Assembly (NCBI GenBank): GCA_022578605.1
Contig: MU394060.1
Span: 682,001 to 746,000, forward strand
DNA: 64,000 nucleotides
From: Camillea tinctor
Taxonomy: Eukaryota; Ascomycota; Sordariomycetes; Xylariales; Xylariaceae
Reading direction: 5' to 3'
The first letter of the stretch is position 1. Every line of letters starts with the position of its first letter. Both the position numbers and the translations under genes were made by a program. This document shows positions 47,901 to 56,801 of the stretch, in pieces. Below the pieces are notes generated by a model, which worked only from the letters and a program-made list of their open reading frames with translations, was not told the DNA's origin and ran no database searches.

Positions 47901-48102
47901 GGCAAACACCAAGACGGAGAACGTGAGCCCAAACACGAATGACACCCGGGATCCATACGATATTGATGGTACTGGAGTTCTCGGTCCAAACGGAGATGCG
48001 AACCTGCTGGCTATGGGAAGTAAGAGAATAGTTGATCTCTTCCTGAGCAGTAGACGTAGACGTATGGCGAGCACCAGCGAAGATGGAAGGGTCTTTCTGT
48101 GA
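44959..48102 (+). CDS. Large disordered fungal protein of unknown function
   Basis: A single-exon gene. The ATG at 44959 gives 1047 residues and begins MHRRNSSRLPGVDRRKSTSS, a basic Ser-rich start followed by RLEHIHPETAERDAQVAASEAF, which looks conserved. The open frame extends 49 codons further upstream but with no ATG. The protein is rich in Ser, Arg, Pro, Asp and Glu and appears mostly disordered. It has many SxxR/RRxS phosphorylation-like sites, a Pro run (IVPLPPPVPPRSG) resembling an SH3 ligand, a short basic helix (KARKVSQNFKHKLKNLFAP) and a C-terminal NLLAMGSKRIVDLFLSSRRR. No enzymatic domain, membrane segment or signal peptide is visible. A cortical or signalling scaffold role would be guesswork. 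Codon use is less GC-biased than in the protease upstream. Confidence 0.8.
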   Translation: MHRRNSSRLPGVDRRKSTSSAKSVRLEHIHPETAERDAQVAASEAFSRAKERSSMDAILWPPPRNGDFSKSTPEKPKNEPPVRREQSVRFIRPKASQLTCGYSPTEDQTPTRKPGPVKLKVASNGVESRPGSSASAAGMVSAAKGAAGDYINALITGEEYYTPEDNIASEPSSYRRVRKSRSMFTSSEISRISGYQVDNRVAATVSGSPVPKGDENIPPAGLKAPKSMSFLRSRQEQTLQFPDDDGGITITSPTKDLVRSTNSKGNFLKPQSSLLFRPKQSNPDKAFRKSMRDTSDNTISTIDKVSKEGSLRSKARKVSQNFKHKLKNLFAPSKGDGDDDAFPPQQIEARKYRNTDLESQEYDPNEDAQLGDPTDECSLSRVTSGVPYLHAVPSCQQLRSRQGSVESLRSERKVSDERSRVTSWTNSDTNTLNTMNSNRGEWERQRLSVIRENGMHISSSSARRPTVSNPFSLLNNSIVPLPPPVPPRSGNVDSQRIYSALMKRLNETEQQKHEVRRQKSTDSLGRYGVVPPRSSSRSCQDSGFSNLTTIRQVVPDNASDSGSVKTVERKLVTQVAQLGDERAQTECELNGTGHGMATSMSTQDVHTEAINNQDIPTPHIEEPQSLKRTLSSRSSAFFASPTCHLFRTQSPYRRALQNTMQSTAHNQQPKSPDFNPWMCSLSNLPMRCPSTCESETDQKMNYAESVYSSNGDDQTSEMNNTLSLVDNFPKPPSVHGDATIFVDPPTYKSDAPVLSQRRMASSASSVEWKTWLSANVSKLEEPSIQPKIDNFEYSLPSARSSGHVREKAQINDDEDDDLEPIKLHQPTRSGSALTLSEQDSDTSSNFSRSISPDMLPKGVSAHEDKRVGPPPLPLKSALRSVPSASSMRSTQEASDTGTMTTDDCIFDTIPKNSLRRVPSFSTFPGNPHRGCRVATAKLIRKSPLPKDPVTPGSSLGLSQAVEQQFGKLRESTILNPRSSGAANTKTENVSPNTNDTRDPYDIDGTGVLGPNGDANLLAMGSKRIVDLFLSSRRRRMASTSEDGRVFL

Positions 48103-49557
48103 TATTAAAATCATGAGAATAACAATTACCAAATTTCTTTTACTTGAGTCATCGCAGGTTAGGGCATATGCATATATACTGGGCCCTTGGGGAGTGAAAA
48201 ATAAATATATGAGAAGGTTTACAAATTCGAGTTAGATCATGTTTTTTTGTTCTCCCTTTTCGCCTCTTTCTCACTCTATGAGGAGATTAAGGCGAGGAAG
48301 AGGCATAGAAAGAGGGATTGTTACGAAGACTGGCTGTTTCATTCATGGGTTAAGGGGAGGCTGGAGTTTAATATGGGTTTATAGAGAAAGAAGTCGGCCG
48401 GGACGGTGATAGATAAATAAATAGATAGATAGGTTAGATATTTCATTAAAGGGGAAAAAAGACAATTCACTTGTAGAATAGCTATGTGGGGGGAAAGGGA
48501 ATAGGTATTGGCTGCTAGAGGTAATAGAAGGAAAGGGAAAGGGGAGTTTGTTTGAAGAGGATTTGCTAGTTGAAGCTGGTAAGGTAGAGAAAGAGAGAGA
48601 GAGAGAGAGAGAGAGCACGACGTAGAGTAGTAATTATGAAGATCATTGTCTGGCAATCATTCCTCGCTAAAAACCGTTGTCAGCTTAAAACGGTCTTTTC
48701 ATTTTGCTTTCCCCCTTTTTATTTTTAAACATACATGTGCCTCGCTTAAAACTCAAAGGTAAGGCGTATGAATTTAAATTTTGTATTAGTAAACTGGATG
48801 CTAGGTGGCAGCAGCCACAAGCCCCCTATATTTAGCGGGACTATTACCACTAGGTTAAGTTACTGCCATCTATTGTCAGCGAAATAAGTTTCATCTCTAA
48901 CAAAGTATAAAAACGATTCAGCAACTAATTTCCTTCTCGACGCCAGATTCCATCGCTAAAATTGGTGTTTAGTTGTCGACGGTGATAATGAGTGGTGATG
49001 GCTAACTTTGGGAGGACATCTGACTGATGTTGTTGCTGTGCGGGAGACTATCTAGAACTACAATTGTCTCTGATGCCGTTATTGATACGTTGAACGCCTT
49101 CTTGATTCATTGCGAGGAGCGTAGTTGCCATGCAACCCATGTTCTTCTAGCATTTCTCTTTTGATAATAGTATATACTTATGTACAGGTGGTTAAAGCAC
49201 TGAATCCAAACATTTCTAGTAAGGGAATATTTATATCCGGGCCTGCATAGTTCGTTAGGCCATGATACTTGTTCGTTAAGGTACAACGCATTTGACCAGC
49301 TAACTTTGGATAAGAATATTTAAGGACTAAATAAGGTTCAGATTGAATTTTATCCACAAACATATGAGTGATATGATGTTTTATTTCAGAGGGAGTCTTC
49401 GAGAGGTATTTAAAGAGTCGTATGCCTACCATCTCTCTCCAGAGAGCGTACACCGAAATTAACCAACACCTGAGCGAACTCTACGAAAAATCATTTCTCA
49501 ACACATCAACTCCGTACATCCGACATATTGAAAACATTCCCATTTAAAGCATCAAAA
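48103..49557. other. 1.45 kb intergenic region
   Basis: AT-rich spacer with a GA microsatellite at 48592-48615. Small open frames only; nothing else recognised. The leader of the metallophosphoesterase gene occupies the last 60 bases or so. Confidence 0.6.
48592..48615. repeat. (GA)n microsatellite
   Basis: A run of GA dinucleotides, almost uninterrupted, in an intergenic region downstream of the 1047-residue protein gene. Confidence 0.9.
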
Positions 49558-50532
49558 ATGGGTATCAAAACGAGATTCTTCATCATGTCTGATACGCATG
49601 GTGCTGCATTTGAAGCCAAGGAAGCACAGAAAGCCGACGTCGTTATCCACTGCGGCGATTTAACTGAGGAATCCAAAATCTTCGAAATCCGCGATACACT
49701 ACAATTTCTCAAAAGCCTTGATGCTAGGACGAAACTGGTTATTCCTGGCAACCATGACTTTACCCTGGACATACCGAAGTTCCAGGCTAATATATCGGCG
49801 GCAAACATCGAGGATGAAAATCTGATCAGGAGAGAATTTGGGGAATATGGAGAAGCAAGACGACTATTTGACGAGGCAAAAAGAGACGGCATCATTTTCC
49901 TCGACGAAGGCAACCACAACATCAATCTGGAGAACGGCGCTCGCCTAAGGATCTACGCCAGCCCCTACACGCCAGGAGATCGTACATGGGGATTTACATA
50001 CCCACCTGGATCCCAACACGATTTTTCAATCGATCAAGGGGTGGATGTTATCGTGACACACGGCCCTCCCGAAGGAATATTTGACAAAAATTCAGATAAG
50101 GAAAAGAGACTCGGCTGTAAAAGTTTGTTTGCAGCCGTAGCCCAGACTAAACCACGCCTACATTGCTTTGGGCATGTCCATGGAGGATGGGGAGCTAGAT
50201 TAGTTACCTGGAGAGACCAGCTCGGGGACTCCCCGCCTAGCCATTTCACTGCTATCGACAACAACCGGTCGGTCTTCATAGAGAAGTTAGCGAATATGGT
50301 ACCGAGGGAACACGACACGAAAGAAATGCAAGAAGAGAAAGCCGCTAAGCTGGAAAGCTATTCAAGGGACGGGTTTATTTCAACAAGTCATTGTACCGGC
50401 GATGAGGCCCCTATCCAACGCGGGGCGCAAACACTTTTTGTCAACGCTGCAATCGAAGGCTCGACTGACGCCTTACCTATTCAGCCTCCGTGGCTTGTGG
50501 ATATCGAGTTGGATCCTACTTTGGATAATTGA
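49558..50532 (+). CDS. Calcineurin-like metallophosphoesterase (MPPED-type)
   Basis: A single-exon gene for a 324-residue cytosolic phosphoesterase. Metal-binding motifs are complete and in order: FFIMSDTHGA (DxH), VVIHCGDLTEES (GDxxE-type), LVIPGNHDF (GNHD), VIVTHGPPEGIFD and LHCFGHVHGGWG (GHxH). The arrangement and spacing resemble the MPPED1/2 and fungal Ser/Thr-phosphatase-like group that hydrolyses phosphomonoesters or diesters; the substrate is unknown. No signal peptide is seen, in contrast to the secreted 5'-nucleotidase-like protein at 13758. The ATG at 49558 was chosen over the longer open frame because the upstream part has no ATG and the domain starts within 8 residues. The C-terminus holds HCTGDEAPIQRGAQTLFVNA, conserved in fungal relatives. 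Confidence 0.92.
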   Translation: MGIKTRFFIMSDTHGAAFEAKEAQKADVVIHCGDLTEESKIFEIRDTLQFLKSLDARTKLVIPGNHDFTLDIPKFQANISAANIEDENLIRREFGEYGEARRLFDEAKRDGIIFLDEGNHNINLENGARLRIYASPYTPGDRTWGFTYPPGSQHDFSIDQGVDVIVTHGPPEGIFDKNSDKEKRLGCKSLFAAVAQTKPRLHCFGHVHGGWGARLVTWRDQLGDSPPSHFTAIDNNRSVFIEKLANMVPREHDTKEMQEEKAAKLESYSRDGFISTSHCTGDEAPIQRGAQTLFVNAAIEGSTDALPIQPPWLVDIELDPTLDN

Positions 50533-50968
50533 TGCATATCTTGCAGAGTTGCTCTTTTCCCCCCTAATTATAACTACTTCCCTGAAATACCAAAGTCTTT
50601 CAGAAAAACAAAAGAAGTTACTAGACACAGAAGATAACATGTTTATAACACAATGAATCCGTAAATGTTGACTAATACTTTCATTTCCATAGGATCATAT
50701 CTGAGTAGGTCATCGAATTGCTTTTTTTGGTATTCTTTTTACCAGTAAATTAATTAATTGATTGATTAATAAATAAATAATTAAATTCGATACGCCCAAC
50801 TGCCGTCATCTGGGGCAAGGGGGAAGTAGGGGAGAAAAGGGGGACGAAGATCACCCAAGAGAGTTTGATTTATATATTATACATCTAAATATCGGGGTTT
50901 TGGTTTACAAGAATTCATTATACAGGCATAGGACAGCATCATATCTTCAGTAATTGTTTTCGCTATGC
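50533..50968. other. Convergent intergenic region
   Basis: 436 AT-rich bases between two convergent genes. No gene or RNA recognised. Confidence 0.6.
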
Positions 50969-52032
50969 TTACAGACCCTGTCCTTGACAATACGCATCCA
51001 GTTCTGCGACTGCCTGGCTGGCGGGGACGCGCTTTACTTGCTCATAATTCAGATTCAGACTTGCTATGCTATCATCATCATGGGCGTCAACGTCGCCGTT
51101 CCAATCAAATCGCAAAAGCAGTACGCCCTCATCCTCAAAGTCGGGCTTGTCGGCCACAATGGCTACTTGGCGGTGCACCTCTGGGTGCGACTTGCAGAAC
51201 CACGGGAACCGGCGGATGACTGTGGACAAGCCACCAGACTCAGAGGAGTAGTTTCCACCCATGAATATCCGTCTATGTATGGCCGGTTTCTCGATCCAGT
51301 TTGGCTCGAGTTGGTCGGGCAGTTTCAGCGCTGTTGTAGTAACTGTGGTCAGCTATCCTATACCTAATCTATGTCTAAGAGTGGAAATCGGGGGGGGGGG
51401 GGGGTCTCAGGCTTGCCTTGGGGGACCACCGCAAAAGATGCATACTGGTGGTGTGGAACTTCTCTAATAGTAGACTGTACAGGTGCAGATGCTGGAGCTG
51501 AAGCCAAATCTTCTACACTCCTAATGGCCCTATCACCCCAGTCGTTTTCTTCCTCCTCTTTAAGGTCCTCCCAACTCATATTGCCAATATCTAGATTGAG
51601 GCCCCAGCTGGCGGCCCAATCGATGCTGCAGCGAGCGATACCGATGTGATCGCATTGTCCTTTTAGGCCAGTATTTAAATGCACAATAAGCACGTCGTCT
51701 TTGCAAGAGTCTGCAGAGATAGCCACAATGAAGTAGAGGGGGTGGGCGGAATGGTCCTGGTCCCGTAGCCTAATGTGGTAGTCGTAGACTTGCCTCAGCG
51801 AAGAGGAAGGTTGAGAGAAGTCGAACTTGGGTGCTAGTTTACAGGTGCCCGGCATAATATCAGCGGCATTATTGAGGCGGTTCACTAAGACGTCTAGATC
51901 ATCTTTTGCTAGTGGAACGAGGGTGTAAACTGTTTGTATATATGATTCTCCGGCAGTAGCGCGATGACGATCTGAGTTGGGAGCAGTGTGAGGCAGACCT
52001 AGACTTAGGTCTAAGTCTTGATCTGAAGGCAT
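50969..52032 (-). CDS. Uncharacterised fungal protein with probable GC-AG intron
   Basis: A predicted 325-residue protein in two exons, 52032-51417 and 51330-50969. The donor is GC within CAAG|GCAAGC, the usual context of GC-AG introns, and the acceptor is CAACAG. The join keeps phase and gives VVPQALKLPDQLEPNW. Reading through the intron instead translates a 15-base G/C run as poly-Pro and stops soon after, so splicing is likely. Visible features: a hydrophilic N-terminus (MPSDQDLDLSLGLPH), an acidic middle (DLKEEEENDWGDRAIRSVEDL) and a C-terminal part with HRRIFMGGNYSSES and LSTVIRRFPWFCKSHP. No catalytic motif, signal or membrane segment was found. Function not recognised. Divergent from the gene at 52616, sharing a 583-base promoter region. 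Confidence 0.7.
51390..51404. repeat. 15-nt G homopolymer in intron
   Basis: Fifteen consecutive Gs on the plus strand, so Cs in the transcript, lie just after the GC donor of the minus-strand gene. This is length-variable and error-prone DNA. Confidence 0.9.
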
Positions 52033-52615
52033 TCTTAATTTAGTATTCGGAAGGTCTCTGGGAAACAAGATGAAGTCATGGTTTATTGAATGAACCTACC
52101 TAGGTTAGGAGACAACATTGCTATTATATGTCGAAGCTGGGGTCTCAGGTCAGGCAGCAGCAATCCTTCCAAGTTGCATTATTTACGTCAATATGTACAG
52201 CGGGGTGAAATCAGTAACCGACCTATTGTCCATTCTCACGATGGTAAGTTTACCCCTTTTAGCTTGTCAACCTAAAATATAGCGGCCCTCAACTTCCCAT
52301 TTTAGGCAATTACCGCATTGGGTAATACTCAAATGCCGGGCCACCTATAAAAGCGACTTCCTCCTTAACTTACCATGTACAGGTTCCCTGAAGTATTTCT
52401 CTTCTTCTAATGACTGCTGAGATGACTTAGTATGATTCATATCGTCCTACGTTTTTTGGATCAGTTAACTCTGTCCTTAAATCTTTGATGAGTTCTGTTG
52501 CGAATAAAAAATCCAGGCCCTAAATCCTAGCGACAGCAGCAACAACAACAATCCATTCGTAATTGATATATTTTCTCTCCCTCTCTTCGCCTCGCATAAT
52601 TACTATTCCGTCAAC
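52033..52615. other. Shared divergent promoter region
   Basis: 583 bases between two divergently transcribed genes of unknown function. It includes a CCTAGGTTAGG motif near 52100 and a TATAAAAG box near 52347, about 270 bases before the plus-strand start. Confidence 0.5.
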
Positions 52616-53446
52616 ATGAACCCACCGACGGAATCTGAGATTATCGATGCCTTGGATGACTACCGGAACCACATCCTTGAGCACAATACGAAGGTATTCA
52701 TGCTGCTCGTCCACGTAGCTGAGACGGCAGAAGCCCCCGAGGACTTTGACGACGAAGAAATCGCCGAGATGCGGCGTGAATTCATGTGGGACCAACTGTG
52801 TGTCTCGCGCCCCGAAAGCCTGCCTACCGACGACCCCCGGCTCATCACCGTGCCTAGCGATGTGCTACGCTGGTGGGACGACATCGTCGCGATTCCTGAA
52901 CTCGCCCTCGACGGCACCGTAGTCATAGAGGCCGAGTGCCAGCGCGCTGCCTGGCGCGAGGAGTATCGCGCCGGAATTGAGGCTGGACTACGGGCCATGG
53001 GGGGCCAGGCAGCCAAGCTGTGGTTCCCTGACGATTTCGCCGTCATCATGGAGCACGTCGACAGCCTCGAAGGTCCCGGATGGCCCCTGTACAGAGAGCA
53101 CTACCAGCAGGTATGCTTCTGGAACGGGCTGGGCGAGACGGCGGATGCTGTGGCTGAGCGTGTCTGGACTGATCCGGAGGCGCTCAAGAGGAAGGTGGGG
53201 AGGAGGAGCTGGGACGTGCTAGCAGGCTGGGAGTGCGGTAGGGGGGCTGACGCAACTTGCTTCATTGTCTACTTCCGCGACCAAGAGGATCAGCGGATAG
53301 GGTATTGGTGGTGGCGTTACGTAGTACATCTGGGACCGGACGTCTATATCTTTGACAGTGTGGTGCAGCTGCTGGGCTGGTACAAGACGTTCCGCGAGCC
53401 CGCATTGGAATTTGTCGATTTCATTGCTGGGCGCGTCTTTGAATGA
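52616..53446 (+). CDS. Uncharacterised Trp-rich fungal protein
   Basis: A single-exon gene for a 276-residue acidic protein. It starts MNPPTESEIIDALDDYRNHI and has a charged helical first half. The second half is rich in Trp and Tyr (WPLYREHYQQVCFWNGLGE, WDVLAGWECGRGADATCFIV, RIGYWWWRYVVHLGPDVYIF), suggesting a compact folded domain. There is no signal peptide, membrane segment or known catalytic motif, and I do not recognise the family. The strongly C/G-ending codons and a CT-rich leader ending ATTCCGTCAAC before the ATG support a real gene. Divergent from the gene ending at 50969. Confidence 0.8.
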   Translation: MNPPTESEIIDALDDYRNHILEHNTKVFMLLVHVAETAEAPEDFDDEEIAEMRREFMWDQLCVSRPESLPTDDPRLITVPSDVLRWWDDIVAIPELALDGTVVIEAECQRAAWREEYRAGIEAGLRAMGGQAAKLWFPDDFAVIMEHVDSLEGPGWPLYREHYQQVCFWNGLGETADAVAERVWTDPEALKRKVGRRSWDVLAGWECGRGADATCFIVYFRDQEDQRIGYWWWRYVVHLGPDVYIFDSVVQLLGWYKTFREPALEFVDFIAGRVFE

Positions 53447-54193
53447 TTCTTTTCGGTGAACATGCGGGATACTAACCGGAACGTTCTCTTACCAAACGAA
53501 CGAAACAATAAATATTCGGCGGGCGCGGCCTCTTTGAGAGCATCTACCAATCGCTTAGAATGTATACCAAACCCTCCCGAATGATCCCAATCAGCCGGGC
53601 AACCCAGTCTTAGAAGGGTCTGGCTTGTTTATTTGCTTGACCTACTCTACGTTCTTGTTTCTTTTTGGAATTCCCTTGGATACCTATTCATGCACAATAG
53701 TAGCAACTTTCTACATCTCTTGCTCAGGAACACAGCGGTTAGACAATTCCTCTAGATATTTGAAAGCTTTGGTTCAGGTGAAAACGAGAGGTATAGCATT
53801 CAATAACCTCACTAATTTGGGAAATCCAAGAGGTAGCGAATAGTACTTCCATTTTCAGACTTTCTTGAGGTTTACCCCTAGTTCCTTACCTACATCTTGG
53901 CTTTGATTATAAGCAATATCAATAACACATGTCTCACTTCCACGTTAGATGGTGAACATTATAATATAGTGGAGATAAGGGTCAAGACCTCTTTGCGAAG
54001 GAAATCAGTATCGTCGGAGGTCTGTATATCCAGCCCACGATTCACGATGGGGAACAATCCATCAATGAGACTAAGGTATCTCCCCAATATACGGCTATGA
54101 AAAGACACAGCTTCCCCGTGGCGCGAGGTGGCTATACATGTTGTCCTTCTGGCGCCTTTTTAGGCCTTCCAAGATAGAAACTGGTTTAAGCGG
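53447..54193. other. Intergenic region
   Basis: AT-rich stretch 3' of the Trp-rich protein gene; short open frames only, no feature recognised. Confidence 0.55.
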
Positions 54194-55127
54194 CTAAGTA
54201 TGGCGATAAGCTATGGGATCAGAGAAGAAGACGCACCGAGGCTGGGATTTAACCTCCAGAGCGGCCCCGTTCTGTTGCTGAGGGGTAGATTCAGAGGTTC
54301 CGTGTTGATGACGGTTATTGGCGGCCAGGTGGGACTCGCTGTCGCTAATGCCAAAATCTTTTAGTCAAACAAGATCATCCGTCAAGAAGAAGCCAGCACG
54401 AGGTACATACAGAGAGACAGGCGGATAGGGGATCAGTGTGTTTGGTAGGAATTGCTCCTGTCGTGAATTCGAACTGGTGCTGACAGCTGGGATCAGAGCA
54501 CGACGGATAAAGGGTGCAATAAAAAAGAAGTTATCGTTGCAATCGGCCGAAACTTCTGAAAGGGGGGGGGGATAATGCCGTAGGTCATAATCAAGGATAT
54601 TAGGGTGATCGAGAAGCTACGTAAGACTAGAAACGTAACATGTGCTGCTGTGACACAAGTCTTACCCTGGATCTAGCAGGTTTTAGCTAGTAGAGCGACT
54701 AGCAGAACGACATAGGTCGAGACGAGGTTGTATATGTTAGCAGCTAGTACACCACAGATGACAACAAGGGTCTCTAAAACCTCCAGCCAAAACTCAAAGT
54801 GGTTCGGTTCCTTCGAAACAAGTAACCTATGTGGACGGTGTAGCAAGAGGCTACGACAGATGTGAGAGATGACAAACTCACAAACGAGCTCGTAGGAGTC
54901 CAGATCGAAAGATCTCCTCGGTTAGCATTGAAGCGCAGTTGTATTATAACCCGAGCTAGCACAAGTGCTAGAAACCAGCAAAAAGAAGACTTAATCGGTG
55001 CTTTCTGGATTGTTCGAAGCGATTGAGCCAGATAGAATGGTAATAAAAGAACATTAAGTATTTTATTTTCGGTGCCCGAAATAAAGGTGTTTGTGCTGCT
55101 AGTAGGATTGGGATAAGGGGGGAACAA
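54194..55127 (-). pseudogene. Probable decayed multi-TM membrane protein gene
   Basis: Protein-like fragments lie in broken frames. At 55127-54774 hydrophobic stretches are read (VLLLPFYLAQSLRTIQ, CWFLALVLARVIIQL). A second frame around 54810-54675 gives HFEFWLEVLETLVVICGVLA and STYVVLLVALLAKTC, then an in-frame TAG at 54675-54673, just before a plausible donor (GGTAAGAC). A third segment, 54358-54194, gives a hydrophilic tail (DFGISDSESHLAANNRHQH) after a plausible AAAAG acceptor. This pattern of membrane helices followed by a polar tail recalls fungal 7-TM families such as RTA1-like proteins, but the assignment is uncertain. Stops and frame changes suggest decay, though an unrecognised intron structure is possible. 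Confidence 0.35.
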
Positions 55128-56045
55128 CTCGATGACCAGCTATTATTTTATCAGGAATGTAGACAGAACGGCGTGAAAATGCACGTCCTAGAAACGCTTA
55201 GCCATTCATATAAAGACTAGAAAAAGAATCGGGGCCAGATTTCTGTGCTTTGGGTATGGCATGATATTAGCAGAGACGTGACCTCGGTTGCAATTTGAGT
55301 CTTACACTTAGGTATCTCATGTTTTGTTTTCTCAAGTCCCAAGCAGAAGATTTTACTCACAAAGGTGAAACAACTACTTGCTTTAGGCTAACGAAAACTA
55401 TATTGATATCCTATGCTATAGTCCGACTTGTATGGATATACTATCTTACCCCTCACATCTGCTAGTTGTCGGTGGTTACACGATAAGTTTCAGACAAGGA
55501 ACGGTGACTTTGAGTGTTGGGTTACATGGCAAGTAAAGTGGGAGTGTAGATTATAGACCTTCACCTAATTCCCTGGATATCTTAGCTTATATGCGGTACG
55601 TTGAGTAAGAAATCTAGCGCGAACTGGAGATGCTATCGTCCGGAAAAAAAGTTCAGTGAGACTGTAACTCTATAGAGAGCAGGGTGACTTGGGTGAGGTT
55701 GATCAAGACGTTGATTTCTAACACCGCAAGTACAGTCACCATAAGACCTAAAACTAGAGATGGGACAGAAATACCTATTTGTAACTGCCGAGATTCTGTG
55801 ATAGACGTATAAGGGAAAACAGGGAAGTAGATTGTGAACGGGGAGGACGAAGATCGCCATAGATGACCGATTGTATCACGATCCATAGTAGAGAATAAAA
55901 TATAAAAGGTAAGTGCTTCCTTTGCAAGTTCAAGCTTGTCTCTGATTCAAGAAGACCATTAAGTGTCTGGACGCATCTGATAGACCTCAAAATCTCTTGA
56001 TTTGCTTTTTTTAAATATAAAAATTGCCCACGGAGACTAGTGACC
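55128..56045. other. Intergenic, possible further relic of the TM gene
   Basis: Minus-strand open frames at 55886-55653 (GISVPSLVLGLMVTVLAVLE, hydrophobic) and 56047-55775 could be the N-terminal part of the decayed membrane protein gene. No splice path joins them cleanly. The last bases are the promoter of the LysM gene. Confidence 0.3.
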
Positions 56046-56430
56046 ATGGCTCAAAGAGCTACTCTTTTGTACCTTACCCTCGTCACCTCAGCAGCGGCCT
56101 TACCCAGTTGGTCTAATTCTCTCTTCCCCCGAGGTGACTGCAGAGTACAAACAGTCCGGAGTGGGGATAGTTGTGCCTCTCTGGCTGCGAAGTGCGGTAT
56201 ATCAGGCGAGGACCTCGCAAAGTACAACCCTGATCCCAATCTTTGCTGGTCTTTGACTCTAGGCGAGCAGGTATGCTGCTCACCCGGCATGCCACCTGAC
56301 ATTATATTTAAACGCGAGCATGAAGACACTCACGCTACACATGCCTTAAAGAAAGATGACGACTACGCGCTGCCAAAGCTAGCCCCAAGCCCGACCACGA
56401 CAACAACAACAACAACAACATCATCATCAG

Positions 56431-56465
<35 letters not shown>

Positions 56466-56801
56466 GCGCCCACTTCGGTGGGAAAGACGGTTAATTGCGC
56501 GTACACCTACGTGGGTATAAACAAGTTCTACATGATCTACAATATCCTGGGCTGGGCCGACGACGGCGGCAAAAACCTGCACCATCAAGAGGAAGGCTGT
56601 GGCGCGCTGGAGGGCTGGAGATGGCGCGACAAGGCGTTTATAGGAATTCACGGGCACGAGGTCACTTTCTCTCTGCCGACTTTAATGAAGGAAGGCTGTG
56701 TTGAGAGGGCTATCAAGTCGGCCGGGGGACCCGACGGCGTTAAGTGCCAGTTGATGGATGACCCACGAGGGGGTGGCGGGACGGGTTGTAAAGCAATCTG
56801 A
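56046..56801 (+). CDS. Secreted LysM-domain protein
   Basis: A single-exon gene for a 251-residue secreted protein. A signal peptide (MAQRATLLYLTLVTSAAALP) is followed by one LysM domain at about residues 33-80 (VQTVRSGDSCASLAAKCGIS, LAKYNPDPNLCWSLTLGEQV), which binds chitin or related glycans. A Thr/Ser linker (about 118-141) follows, encoded by an ACA/TCA trinucleotide microsatellite. The Cys-containing C-terminal domain (VNCAYTYVGINKFY, HHQEEGCGALEGWRWRDKAF, GCVERAIKSAGGPDGVKC) resembles a domain of unknown function common in secreted fungal proteins. A role as a cell-wall or effector-like protein is inference. It starts close to, and divergent from, the decayed membrane gene. Confidence 0.9.
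56398..56466. repeat. Coding trinucleotide microsatellite (ACA)n(TCA)n
   Basis: ACA repeats followed by TCA repeats, interrupted by GCA, encode the poly-Thr/poly-Ser linker of the LysM protein. Repeat-number changes here would keep the frame. Confidence 0.9.
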
